A stretch of DNA of 64,000 nt from Distichodus sexfasciatus (taxonomy: Eukaryota; Chordata; Actinopteri; Characiformes; Distichodontidae): NCBI GenBank assembly GCA_032718565.1, contig JAVGVS010000094.1, forward strand, positions 439,121 through 503,120, in the 5' to 3' direction. Position numbers and translations under genes: made by a program. Shown here piece by piece: positions 1 to 12,300 of this stretch; within the stretch, counting starts at the first letter, position 1; the number at the start of each line of letters is the position of its first letter. The notes beneath the pieces were generated by a model. The model saw nothing but the letters and a program-made list of their open reading frames with translations. It had not been told where the DNA came from and made no database searches.

Positions 1-3000
1 TATATATATAATATAAAATATAATATTTGCTCACCATCTTCTGAATAGCAGACTGTGTGAGTTCACAGGCCATGGCTCCGTTAATCCAGACCAAACGATC
101 TCCCTTTTGCACTCCGGCCTTCTCAGCTGAGCCTCCACTTACTGGATTTACGGCAAACTTCCCTTTTTCACCTGCAGCAGTGCATACTGTCAACTCACGA
201 AACAAACAAGATCAAGATTTCTGCTGCAATTAAGTTGTAAAAAGCCTGGAAATTTTTATATATGCATGCACTTTTTAAAAAGGGAGCTTTTCACATTATC
301 ATTCACATTACAAGTAACAGAGAAGCATTTTGTGGGAAGTGTGTATGTTAAATTACACCCCTGTCCTACGTATATCCAGTGTACTATGGGTTGATTCTCA
401 CCCTCCACAGGTGCGATGGTCAGTCCGAGTCCGGTCACGTTGTCTCTGGTGATGTGACAGAGTCGAGGACGTTTCCACTTCTCGCCCCTTTGACTTTGGC
501 ACACTTCTCTTAAATTCCAGCCCTGAGCTCGAGCCTGTTCATATTCCTCTCCTCCCAAAACTAGCACACACACCTGCAGCCCGCTCAGCTGGATCCAGCG
601 TGCAGTCTACCACACAGCCAGCATTTACAAAATTACACTCTATTAAATATATGAAAAAAATTCAGAGTGTATGAAGTTTTATAAAACTTCAATTTAATTA
701 AGTTTAATAATATAAACTATAAAAAATGTATTTAATGTACTGTATATTACAAATAAACTATTATTAGACCATAAAAGATTCTAAAATTTGAAAATTTTGT
801 GAACTTATAAGCACAATTGTGATCATTGTGCAAAAAGACAGTGTTTTATATTGGTTTCTTTGCAAAAAATATAGTGCTGTAAATATAAAATATTTTCCAG
901 TGACATACTTTATTTTGTAATTACATTGTTTTACTATAAATATCAAATACAGGATGCTTGCTGTAAAAATACAGAACGTTGCTGGTAAGTGCTTCTAGTA
1001 TTACTCCATATATTTGTATTACAGTGTATATTTACAGCCTTTTTAAAAAATGCACAGTGTTTTACTTTGTTCTGAAAATACAGTAAAACACTGTGGTGAA
1101 ATATATGTAAATTCACAGTCATTAGTTACAATAAGGGTCATATGTGATGACCATTTAGAGTTTTGCATCTAGAATTTTGAAAAATGACTTTAAGGTTCTG
1201 AAAGCATTGGTAAATAAATCATTTTTCTCATCATGGACTTCTCACCTCCGGGTGCTCGAGGTCGTCCACGAAAAGGTCGTTGACCTCCAGAAGTCGGTCC
1301 CCATCCCTGAGTCCGGCACGCTCGGCCACGCCACGTGACTCCACCTGCCTGATCACGTGGCCCGACTTGCCTTTCTCCACTTGCAGGTGGAAACCAAAAC
1401 TCTGTCCTTCCTCCTTCTTCAGCACACACACTCGGGGCTCGGGGCCGGACACCACCCCTCCTAAAAATGAAGATAACCAAGTTTAAATAATTACAAAATT
1501 TACAGTTAGATTTCACTTAGCAATTAAAAGTAGGATCCAAATAGTACAGGAGTGTAGCTTAAAACCGCTTTCTTCTCAATATTGTACAGTGGAGTATTTC
1601 AATTTGCAATTGAATACAATTACATTTAATTTATTAGAAAGTGATGGAATCCAGTTTTCAATTAAAGAAGCAAGAGTACAGCTTGAAGGTAGGATAGCTG
1701 AGCTTAAATGAGCTTAGCTTAAAGCAGTATAGTTTGAAAATGTATTCTTCACTGTATTAAAACGTGGAATAACCCAAATGAAACATTGAATCAACAACAA
1801 ACTGACCAAATTTTCATACCTGCATCTTCTGTAACAACCATGACTGGATTGTCGATCCCCTCTTTGGACTTGAACTCAACCCGCCTTAGCGAGCATTAAA
1901 AGAGAAGAACAACTGTCAGATAAGTTCTCATGATTGTAACATTAACAACCAATGAAATACGTCCCATAAAACCATAAAACAAATAGCCGTCATCAGCATT
2001 AAACACACTGGCAAGCTCATGTTTGAACATTAGTCTGCAGTAAGAGTTGATACAGTCCTTTACAAGCGTCTTACAGAATCACACGGTGCAAAGTCTTCAG
2101 GTTGAAAGTTGAAAAATCAAACATCAAATTAGAGGTAAACATGTCTACAATGTGTCTATTGTAGATTGAAACCAATTGCTGTAAATGTGCAGATATTTTC
2201 CTTTAGCGTTTGACTTTATTTTTAATGCAGAGTTAAATACTGTATTTTACTGTATGAATCTTACAGTTGGGGTCAAGACCACCTACATTGAGGCCGAGAC
2301 AAGACCGAGACAAGTGTGTCAAGACTGAGACCACTTTTGACCTAGACTATGTCCGAGATGAGACCGAGACCAAGACCAAGACCGGACCAATGCACATTTT
2401 ACACCACATGACAAACAAGTGGAACATACAAAGCTTGAGCAATATTAAAGATGTTTATTCATTATTTCTCTCCTCCATATCTATAATGAGGAAATCACTT
2501 CACTGGAAGCAGTCATCATATGTTAAACTCAACACACCACAGTGAACACTCCTCAAGACCAAACTCACTGGTTTATTGATTGCAGAGTTGTTATTACGCA
2601 GAGACATAATAGATTCTCTTTGAATTTCAGTGGTGAATCTCCATTGTATGTGCAATTAAAACTGCACAGTCTAAAACTAGGCTTAATCCATGTTCTGGAA
2701 ACCAGCACTTACTGTGTAGTATTTTAATCTAGAAGTTTAAATATTGTATTTTAGTATATGGTGTACCAATGTAAAATAATCTAATGTATTAGTATTACTA
2801 ACTTATAGGGCTGGTTTCTAGCTCATGGATTAAGCCTAGTCTTGGACTAAATTGTAGTACCAATGGAGATTCACCATTCAAACTCAAAGCTAGTCTAGGC
2901 TAGACTAGGCTTAATCCTCGACTGGGAAATTGGCTCTTAATGCATATAGTGAGATGAGAGTTTAGGTTGATGTTGACTTAATACAGAATCCTATTAAAAA

Positions 3001-3043
3001 AAAGACAGAGGGCAAACTTAGCCACTTACCTTCTGAAAAACAT
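1..3043 (-). CDS. pdzd3: PDZ-domain scaffold protein, probable Pdzd3 (NHERF4); 5' part, runs off left edge
   Basis: Five coding exons in transcription order: 3043-3030 (ATG at 3043), 1884-1820, 1460-1246, 606-402 and 171-35. All junctions are GT-AG and phases agree, giving 212 codons; the rest lies left of position 1. The start reads MFFRRRVEFK, then PRVCVLKKEEGQSFGFHL opens the first PDZ domain (about residues 37-120; the GLGF-loop equivalent is SFGF). RPRLCHITRD opens a second PDZ domain, which continues through exon 5 with KAGVQKGDRLVWINGA. The tandem-PDZ layout, the KEEG-SFGFHL motif and the place beside abcg4 fit PDZD3, a scaffold that binds C-termini of apical transporters and guanylate cyclase C in epithelia (family knowledge). 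PDZK1 is the main alternative. The first coding exon has only 14 coding bases, so the start is the least certain part. Confidence 0.82.
2267..2470. repeat. Degenerate GAGACC/AAGACC tandem repeat and flank, dispersed family
   Basis: Short units of the form gagaccaagacc are repeated between about 2270 and 2390, followed by a unique-looking tail (accaatgcacat ... gtggaacat). The same tail with a decayed head recurs at 39700-39800, so this is a dispersed repeat and not local slippage. A poorer relative may lie near 14225-14290. It sits upstream of the first coding intron of the PDZ gene. Confidence 0.6.
2620..2940. repeat. Inverted-repeat element (hairpin-forming, MITE-like)
   Basis: The stretch 2620-2706 (gtggtgaatctccat ... 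ctaggcttaatccatg) reappears as its reverse complement at about 2810-2895, with a further partial repeat of the taggcttaatcc motif at 2900-2930. The whole can fold into a hairpin with arms of about 85 bp. No coding capacity is seen. It lies in intron 1 of the PDZ gene. Confidence 0.6.
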
Positions 3044-3840
3044 GACAACCTCCAGGTGAAGAAAAGCAGAAATCCACAAGTTAAATAACTACAAAATGTC
3101 AGGTGAATCTAACCTGTAACTCCAGTGCTAAAATGGTTCTACTGTTCGAGTGTAATTGTAGTTGTCTAACAGCTGTAGTTTGCATATCCTGCTCCTAATT
3201 CAGTCTGTTTGAGCAAACATTCATGTAAATTCCCAAGTTCTCTCATGTTACTTCTGCCTTGACCTTGGAGCATTCTCCTGGTTATCGGAATTATCTCAAA
3301 GAAATACATTTGCAAATAATACATTTTTAAAAGTGTTAAATTGTAATGCTTTTATCAAAGAACACAGTGGACCTCATTCACCAACCTTTTAGAGAAGAAT
3401 TCAAACACATTATGCCGTTTTCACCAAAAATGATCACATTCACATTCGAACAGAATTACATGCATGTTATTGCATGCCTGTTTGTGCAAAACAATTAATT
3501 TTTCAATTCTTTAATTGTGTAATATTATACTATTAAAAAGAGGTGTGACCACTCAGCTCACGAAACGGGTTAATGAGAACAAGACGAGAAGAGATTTTAA
3601 CACTATTTTAAAGATGAAACATATGAGTGAAATATGGGCTTTTATTTGACGGAAAGACATAAAAAGTCAAGTGCAAAAAAGTGCATGAACTGTCGACTCT
3701 CTCTTGTATGATTGTGCATGTCTTCACCACATTACTGTGCATCGTATCAGCTTCTAACTTCTAATTAAAGTGTAGATCATCTCATTAAATAATCAATTAA
3801 TGCCAATTAAAATCCTAATAATGCCATAAAGTAAATCAGA

Positions 3841-3990
3841 CCCTCCAGGATTTCACGAGGTTGTGATCACAACTACTAACGCAGATTAAGCCAATCACTG
3901 TGAATTCATCGCAACCTTGCATTTTTGACCAACCTTTCCACAATTTTTGACCAATCGTTGTGATTTCCTGCAATATGTTGAGCCATACGT
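3841..3990. repeat. Dispersed repeat, related to 26330-27600
   Basis: The segment with gatttcacgag, ttgaccaatcgttgtga and gagccatacgtcagcaaa closely matches 27240-27365, where the same phrases occur in the same order. It is therefore part of a dispersed family whose longer copy has inverted ends at 26330-27600. Confidence 0.55.
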
Positions 3991-4214
3991 CAGCAAACTC
4001 ACTTTATTAACCAATGGCCGTGTTCTTACCCCATGGCTTAAAATCTCGGACCTGACGGAGACTGTATAAATGTAAGATAAGCTTTAACAGACCATAATCC
4101 TACTCGTATCATGCAGTAAGGAACATTATTGATGATGAACAGGAGGAGGACTTTCACCTGAGTATCACAACATTATCAGTGATATCAGCTCAGCGCTGAG
4201 TGTCATCCAGCGTT

Positions 4215-4385
4215 GCATGGAAATGCACTTACAGCATTTCGCAGACACTCTTATCTTGAGCAAAATTACATTTCCTAATTTTACATTTAACCTGGAAGCA
4301 AATTGGGGTTAAGGGTCTTGCTCAGGGACCCCACTGGTAGTAGTGCCGGGAAATGACAACTTCTAGACTTCTGGAGCAGTGGATC
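4215..4385. repeat. Fish dispersed repeat fragment
   Basis: The phrases tttcgcagacactcttat, ttgggg-ttaagggtcttgct and cagggacccca follow the pattern of a repeat common in fish genomes (a retroposon-like unit ending in a 'ttgctcagggacc' block). No coding potential is seen. The assignment rests on remembered family resemblance only. Confidence 0.4.
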
Positions 4386-5754
4386 CAGGCATTCTGACAA
4401 AATATCACACCTTTAATTTGAGATCCTACTGTGAGTCTGGAAATGAGATTTTAGTAGGACCAGGAATGTTAACGTGTTAATAATCTGGAAACTTAATAAA
4501 ATTCAGGGGTGAATCTACAGTAGGATCTGACCTTTAGAGGTTCTCAGCCCACAGTGCTGACTGAGGCTCTTCCGGTTGCCATGTTTAGTCCAGATTTAAG
4601 AAACGGTTTACATTTTCAAACACAAGCTGGCTGGGCAGTAGGATTACCATAAAGGCTATTAGCACGATACCTTCTTAAAATGTGGTTGGTGGACTAGGTA
4701 TGATAAGCCTAGTATAACGTTGCCTAGCTGTGCACAAACATGGACTAATAAATGGGATTAAGTTAGTTTTTATAATTATCCACAGGAAGCACAACTATTG
4801 CACCTGTGTTTTAATATGTTCCTTTCATTAATCCTAACTCCAGTAGCCACACCTGTACTTTTCACTGTGGAGAACGACACCGAGATGCACTGTGTTTAGT
4901 CTGCAGTACATTCAAACGCCCATTTGAATGAAAAAATCTAAAAAAATCTAATTTTATATCTATCAACAGTAAACACACTGTTAGAGACGGAAAATAGGTG
5001 TAGGTAATATATAAATGCATTTATTATAATCATAATCCAGTACATACAACTTGCAGTTCTGATGAGATAAACATTTTGAGATGGACAAATAAAAAACAAA
5101 CAAACAAACAAACCAACAGAGGAGCCTGTCTCATGTGTGTTCTGATTGCAGCTCCAAACTGCAACAGTTGTCAAAATTTTATTCTTCTTTATTATATATT
5201 ATCCAATTTAGTAATTTCAGCAGTTAGCAGCATAAAGTTTTCTAATTTTTGACATTTTTTGAAGACTGTAATTAAGGCATGCAACTGCGTCTGCAACTAA
5301 AACTGGAATTTTGCAGAAGTGAAGTGGAAAAAAATGACAAACAAAATGCATATGTCAATGCAAAAAATAATGTGGCAGTGGCGTCTCTCATGGCCGATCA
5401 CAGTACAGACGTTGCAGCACACGAAATATGATGTTAGTATAGAGACATGGACAACCATCACTGGAAAATACTGTGAATATTGGACGATAAGTGAGTAAAG
5501 AACATGCTCTAGGCACAGAACAATACTATTGCTATTAGGTACCAGGTATTAACCAACTCTCTACTCTAGACACTGAACATAACCCTTTCCTCCATCTGTT
5601 TAAACATTCACTTCAGATTGTGACACAATTCTCCCGCCTGCCCAAAAATCACTCAGAACTGTGGACAGAGCAAGACAGCAGTCGACTTGAACCTTTATAA
5701 TACTGACTTGTTCGCCAATGACAGGTTGCTGCACGGTTCCTGTAGAGCCCCTAA

Positions 5755-6545
5755 AATCCCATAAGGTGAATTTTATCTTGTGGGAACAAGTTGTTTTGTG
5801 TATTTTAGATAATCATCTTGTTTGCATGAGTTATTATTTTGTGTGAACAAGTTATTATCATATGAGAACAAGTTGTTATGCTCAGGTTATTTATCTTGAG
5901 TCCTTAAGTTATGTATTTTGTGGGAACAATTTGGTTTTTTTTTTGCATTTCTGATAATTATCTCATTTACATGAGTTATTATCTTGTGTCCTCAAGTTAT
6001 TTATCTTATGGGAACAAATGATTTTGTACACTTTAGATAATTATCTCGTTTGCATTAGTTATTATCTTGTATGAACAAGATATCTATGAGAACAAGATGT
6101 TATGTTCAAGTTAATTATTTTGTGTGCTCCAAATATTTATTTTGTGGGAACACGTTATGTATCTTGTGTACGCAAATTAAATAACTTGTACAAACATTTA
6201 TCTTCATATTTATCTGTATCTTTAAGTTATAATTTTTTAGTTAACTGCTAACCGTCTTGCAGTTACATGTTCATTTCAAAATGTGGTCTTATGCTTCTCA
6301 GAACACTGGGGGAAGTTGCATTAAGAGCTTTAGTTAGTAGATTTAGTTAGTATGAGTGAAATATGGTGCAGAAGATAATAACTTTTCCCACAAGATAAAT
6401 ACCATTTGTGCACAAGATAATGATTAAGATGTAAAAGATAAGCTGTTCCCACAAGATGTATAACATGTGCACACAAGATAATAAATAATGTGCTAACAAG
6501 ATAGCAGCTTGTTCCCACAAGATAATTTACTTTGTACACGAGATT
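5755..6545. repeat. Palindromic degenerate minisatellite (atcttgtgggaacaag units)
   Basis: Units built on ttatcttgtgggaacaag repeat irregularly from 5755 to about 6240. From 6365 to 6545 the reverse complement form (cttgttcccacaagataa) takes over. The array is thus a head-to-head inversion of a tandem repeat and is strongly self-complementary. It lies in the stretch between the PDZ gene and the 3' end of abcg4, where no gene is visible. Confidence 0.7.
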
Positions 6546-7894
6546 TAAAAAATCACTTTAATGGGGCGTTTCCAGTTGCAATGTTGAGCCCAAATTAATC
6601 CTGGATCAGTTCTCTTACCCCAAATCTAACAGGATACATTCAAACGTCTACTTCCTTTATGTTTTTATTGCACGGTGACCCTCAAATCCAATCCTTAAAG
6701 CTGTGTGTGAGGCAGCAGAAGGTAGAGATCGTTCTGCAACAGGATGAAAGATGACTTAACAGAAGTCAATTCTAGATGAAATAAGGAAATTAACTGATAT
6801 TTTCAATTTGTCCAAATTTGAATGATCTCCGGCATTGTTTTAAATTTGTTCATGGAAATGGTCCTTTTTTGGATCTGGATCAAGCTAAAATAAAGCAAAC
6901 CAAACCTAAAAGTAAAGCCTGAAGAAGTGTATACTCTTAACAATAATTCATGGGTAACATGAATTCCTACACATCTTTTTTTGGATTCCAGAATCACCAT
7001 GCGAGTTACATTTTTTTAAACGCATCCATTTCTAGCATTGCACATAATATTCATATAAAAATAAAACTAAATACAAATCAATCTGGGGAAAAAAAGGATC
7101 ATTTTGCACTTACAGCATTGCACATCTACATTTTTTGTTGTGTATATACTTGGATTATTATAATTAGGTACATGAGCAGACATCGAAACACTTTCCCAAA
7201 AAAAAAAAATCAGTTTTACAGTAGCATCCAGTCTTTTAGCGCCAAGTAAGACTTTTGCATTGCATCGCAGTATCCAGGAAGCTGAGTAACGTGTAAAAGC
7301 GATTGGACTCAGGTATACACAGAAGTTGCCTTTGGAGGCGTCAACGTCCATAAAAGAGGTTTACGTTAATAAACCCGAGGAGGCACACACTGTCCATCCA
7401 GCATTTTTGGGCATCTGGTTAACAGACATTTCTTGACGATTTGGGTCCTCAAAGATTCCGCCTGTGATGGGAAAAAAGAGATGCAGACAACAATGTACAA
7501 ACTCCATGAGAGAAGACGAAAGGGTCCCAAAAATTCAGGAATAGAGCTGCTAATGGTGAAAGGTCCAGCAGTTACAAAAACTTCTAGACGTTGACCCATC
7601 TAGGTTTTAACCAAAATGTTCCCCACTTGCAAACAGCCAGGCAACACCTTGTTTTCCACTTATTTCAAAACAGGAGTGTGATTTAAAGCTTGTGATTAGG
7701 TTAAGGTTAAGAAGCGTCCTCTGACGTGTTGATTTTCCACGGTCCAAAATGTGTTGCTGTTTTTGGTGTGTAGACGATCACCTTATGCTTATGGAACACC
7801 AACCGCCATATGGTGATGAGTAGAACTCTATGAAGCCCTGAAAGAGACCAGTGAAGTTTTGCATGACCACAAAAAGGATTGCGTAAGCATGAGA

Positions 7895-8410
7895 TGTTTT
7901 TTATGCTCATAAGATGTTTTTAGTTGAGCACGAGTCTTCTAAAAATGTCACTTAAAATGCAAACATCTCATATGCATGCGAGAACATCTTGTGACCACGC
8001 AACGTCTCATTTTCACTGTTCTACAAGTAGAGCATGCTCAACTGAGATGCGTTTTCTTGCTGACAAGATCATTTAGTATGTTCAGGAGATGTTTTTGAGT
8101 GAGCGTGTATTTGAGTGAGCATGCGATGTTTCTTGCGTGAGCATGTTTTTGCATGAGAGTGAGATGTTTACATATCATGCTCATGTGAAAACAACTCATG
8201 CTCCCATGATAATATTGTGTACCACACAAAATATCTTGTGCTCACACAGAAACATGGTAAGAGCATGTGAAAAACAGCTTGTGCTAATGCAAAAGCCTTT
8301 TGTGGTCACACAAAAATGTCATGTTTACACCAAAACTTTACATGAGCATGTGCAAATCTCTCATGCTCATGTGAAAGCATTTTTAATGCACACAATTTCT
8401 TATGTCCACT
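7895..8410. repeat. Second palindromic degenerate minisatellite (gagcatg/catgctc units)
   Basis: Units such as gtgagcatgcgatgtttctt alternate with their reverse complement (catgctcatgtgaaaac). The orientation switches near 8170. It shares no clear sequence with the 5755-6545 array but has the same architecture. It lies in the 3' flank or possible long 3' UTR of abcg4. Confidence 0.65.
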
Positions 8411-9362
8411 CTCACTGGTGCCTTTAGGGTCTCTATCAACACCTGGCCACATCTGATGAAAATAATAATTACTCATCCAGAGCCAGACTTGTGAACAAAA
8501 CTGGACAAACATACTGTACATTGTGGCAGTTGAGAAACTCAGAGACAAAGTTGTGGTACAGACCGAACTCTTGGTGTTGTTCATTGTTCAGCTAAAAGAG
8601 TTCATATCCCTGTAGTCCACGAATGAGTGGAAAAGGTTACGAGTGGCTCAGTTCAAGATAACTTGAGTTGAATCCTGTACCATTTTACTTGGAATAGAAG
8701 AGAAACTGAGATGAATCCGTTGCCCAAATGATGTGTTTTGGTGCCAGACAATAGGATCTTCCGTTTCATGAGGAAGACTTTGCCTCCAAAAAGACAAACG
8801 TGAAATTTCCAAAAGTCCTGACTGGAACTGAAACGGAGAAGTGGGACATCTTATTGAGGGACCTCACATTCTGTCTGTTTCAACCAAAAGAGATAAGGCT
8901 GTTCATGTTTGGACAGTCTGCATGTTTCACTGAAAGCTTTGAGGGCGAGTTAATTGGGGAATACAAATTTTTTTGGTCACACCTCATCCCTTCCTTTCAT
9001 TTATCACTCTTGAGTTAGTTATAGTAAGAGTTCTGGACATCATTTTTACAATATATCAATGCATGGAAAAAAGTCTGAAATCAAATATAAAAATTTTGGC
9101 CTAGACAATCTCTAAACAAAACTTCAAATAAAATCGACAAAAATCTCTTTTGGCAGCTACTCGGATCCTCGGGCGTTGAACGTGGCACCTGGACGTCGCT
9201 CTTGTTCAGAAATGAATCAAAGTACGGATTTCAAGTAATTCAAACCCTTAAAGGAATGACCATGTGCAAAACTCAACACAAAATCCTTCGATTTGTGCAA
9301 AATTAACACAAGAGCTGCATGATAAACGAGAATGGCAGATGGATTTCAAGCCCTAGCCTTCT

Positions 9363-12300
9363 CTAGCGTTCTGACTTGACTTTGTAGCGCAGCACCAGGT
9401 ACGTCGCTAGTCGCAGGATTAGGAAGAAGACGGCTAACACCATGAAGTCCACATAAAGCTTCGCGTCCTCCACGTCAAGCAGCTGCAAAACCTCGTCCGG
9501 CCGCTGGAACTTACACACCTCGACCGGACACTCCAGCTCCGTCCGGTTCATGCCGTAAATGGACAGGATCACACCCTCGAAGCCATATCTGAGAAAATAA
9601 CGGTGAAACTGTGTTAGTGCTAGCAGCGATGTTGGTGATCTGGATCTGTAAATTTTATTTTTAAAACAGTGAAATACCATACTTTTAAAGTAAGGTTATA
9701 CAGTAATTTTATACAGTGTTGTATTGTGCAGCAAATATTTATTTTCTTCTACAGTAGCAACTAACAAAGAGTAAAATAGTAGCTAACATAGTGTTGCTGA
9801 TGTAGTTATGCTTTTGGGAAACGCACACCTGGTTGATAATCAGTCAAGCCCTATATGTCACCTGTGATTCAGTTTTAGAGTTAAAGGGCATACCTGACGT
9901 AGGAGACATACGAGCTCCACTGCAGATATTTGGGGATTGTGTCAAAGTTGACGAAGAAGCCTGAGAACAGCAGGACTGGAATGGCTGTGACTGGACCTAC
10001 AAACGTGGCAACCTGAGAGCAGCAGGAGGAAAACTGCTAAATTCAACTAAAACCAGCCTGTGGCGTGTGGTGTATGTATGAGTAAACGAAATCAGTTAAT
10101 AAAATAAAAAAATATACTGTATATACACGTATTATAAGATAAATACTTATATAATATCATAATACATATAAACATGTGATATACAGTACTATGCAAAAGT
10201 TTTAGGCAGGTGTGAAAAAATGCTGTCAACAAAGGATGCTTTCAAAAATGGAAGTGTTAATCATTTATTTTCATCAATCAACAAAATGCAGTGAATGAAC
10301 AAAAGAGAAATCTAAATCAAATCAATATTTGGTGTGACCACCCTTTGCCTTCAAAACAGCATCAGTTCTTCTAGGTACACTTGCACACAGTTTTTGAAGG
10401 AACTCGGCTGGTAGGTTGTTCCAAACATCTTGGAGAACTAACCACAGATCTATAATCCTATAATCCTACAAAATAATATAATGACTGTAATCCTACAAAA
10501 TAATATAATGACTATAATCCTACAAAATCCCTGACTTTGTGCAAGTGTACCTATAAGAATTGATGCTGGTTTGAAGGCAAAAGGTAGTAACACCAAATAT
10601 TGATTTGATTTAGATTTTTCTTTTGTTCACTCACTTTGCATTTTGTAAATTGATAAAAAATAAACAATCATTATTCATATTTCTGAAAGCATTCTTTGTT
10701 TACAGCATTTTGCACAGTACTGTACATATGCTATATGAATTATAGATATGTACATTTGTACAGTATACACAGTATATTACATATATTATTAATTTATTTG
10801 TTTTATATTTTCAATAGTGCTTTGCATAAATTTTATGTAAGTATTTATCTTATCATTTAAAAGAAACAAATAAACAATATTTGCTATAACTGTCAATGTA
10901 CCAAAGAAAAAGTTCTTTAGTGACTAATGTAGTTTATTAATGTGTAATTGATTATATTTCAGGTGCACCTGTAGGGAGGTGGAGGCAGCTCCGATGAGGA
11001 GGCCGAGCGACTGGGCCACCAGAGCGGTGGAGGTGGACAGAGCCATGAAGAGCAGATAGCGGCCCGCTTCAGGAGGCTGCTCCGTCATCCAGTACACTAT
11101 GCTGCAGTACATTATCGGACATATGACCTGTGTGTGTGGAGGGGGGGAAGAGTATAAAGGAATAAACATGGTGATGCAGAGAGAAGGAGAGAGCGTGTAC
11201 ACTGATTTCCTCTTTAACATATACCAGGGTTTCTACGCTGTGTGGGAAAGTGTAGAATTAGATTTGAGTCATTTCCAGGTCTGGAATAGTATGGAAACTA
11301 GGAAAATATGGTATTTGTATTTATAGATTTTTGATGCTGCATTTTGCTGGTCAACTGTGTTGTCACTGATTCTTTGCTCCAATTTTTTTAAAACTAGGTA
11401 TTGTAGTTACATGTTTATAATTGTTTTTATTATATTTTTCAAGGATGCAGGCTCATTGAATTGTCAAAGATGCTTTGCTAGAGAGTACAGGGGTTCCCTT
11501 TTGACTCATAGTGTATATACTAAGAATATTTTATAATATATAATTAGAATATATTAGAACGTTACCTGGAATGGAATGTCTGCCATGGTTTTGGCTAAGT
11601 AGTAAGCTTTCAGACTGTACCAGTAGTTCAGGTGCTCTCGTATGAACACCGACATCTCTAGAGGAACTGAGAAAGTAATAAAATTGCATCAATGCATTGT
11701 TACAACATAATCGTTAATCAGCTAAAACTCCTGGGTTGTAAATTTGCTTCCTGAACTGTCTAAACTGGAAACTCCTCCTGAAATAAGGTGGGAAAGCATC
11801 TATGGAGAGTACAGCCTCCCAGACACAAGAACATCATTTAAAAAAAATGCTGCTCTCTGAATATTGGCACCAACACACACTCACACACTTACATGTAAGG
11901 ACGGTGGGCATGAGTGCAGCAAACATGAGGAAAAGCATGGAGAAGAAGAGGAAGCCGGTGTTGTTGAAGACTTTGCTGGCATCGTTCCCGATATTAAGGT
12001 AGAGCAGACCAATCAGGACACCGATGCACAGGTGTGACATCACCCTCAGGTGGGTTAACACCTGCGCAAACGCACACGCCAAAATTGAACACCATAAAAA
12101 CACGTTAGCATACAGCGTGATTATGAAATCTGTGACGTCTCACCGTGTCTCTGCATATAGTGATGAAGGTTCGTTTGAAGAGGATGCAGAACTGTGTGAG
12201 GGTGCTGGTGGCAAAGGTGTGTTTCTCGATGTATCCTGCGTCCTAAACCAAGCACACAAGGAACCCCACAAGATAAGGCTGGATGTAAACATTTATGTGC

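Larger units (their letters stand above)
3044..9362. other. Intergenic stretch between pdzd3 and abcg4, repeats only
   Basis: Apart from the repeats listed separately I see no conserved reading frame here. The part nearest 9362 must contain the abcg4 3' UTR; its polyadenylation site is not clear. TTTATT at about 6664 and TTTAAT at about 8385 are possible minus-strand signals. Confidence 0.5.

Noticed and set aside
5755..8410. Repeated units considered as a CRISPR array
   Set aside because: Units are irregular and degenerate without constant spacers, there are no cas genes, and the DNA is eukaryotic.
8800..9018. 72-aa plus-strand frame near the abcg4 end
   Set aside because: No recognisable domain, no splice or promoter context, and it lies opposite the expected abcg4 3' UTR.
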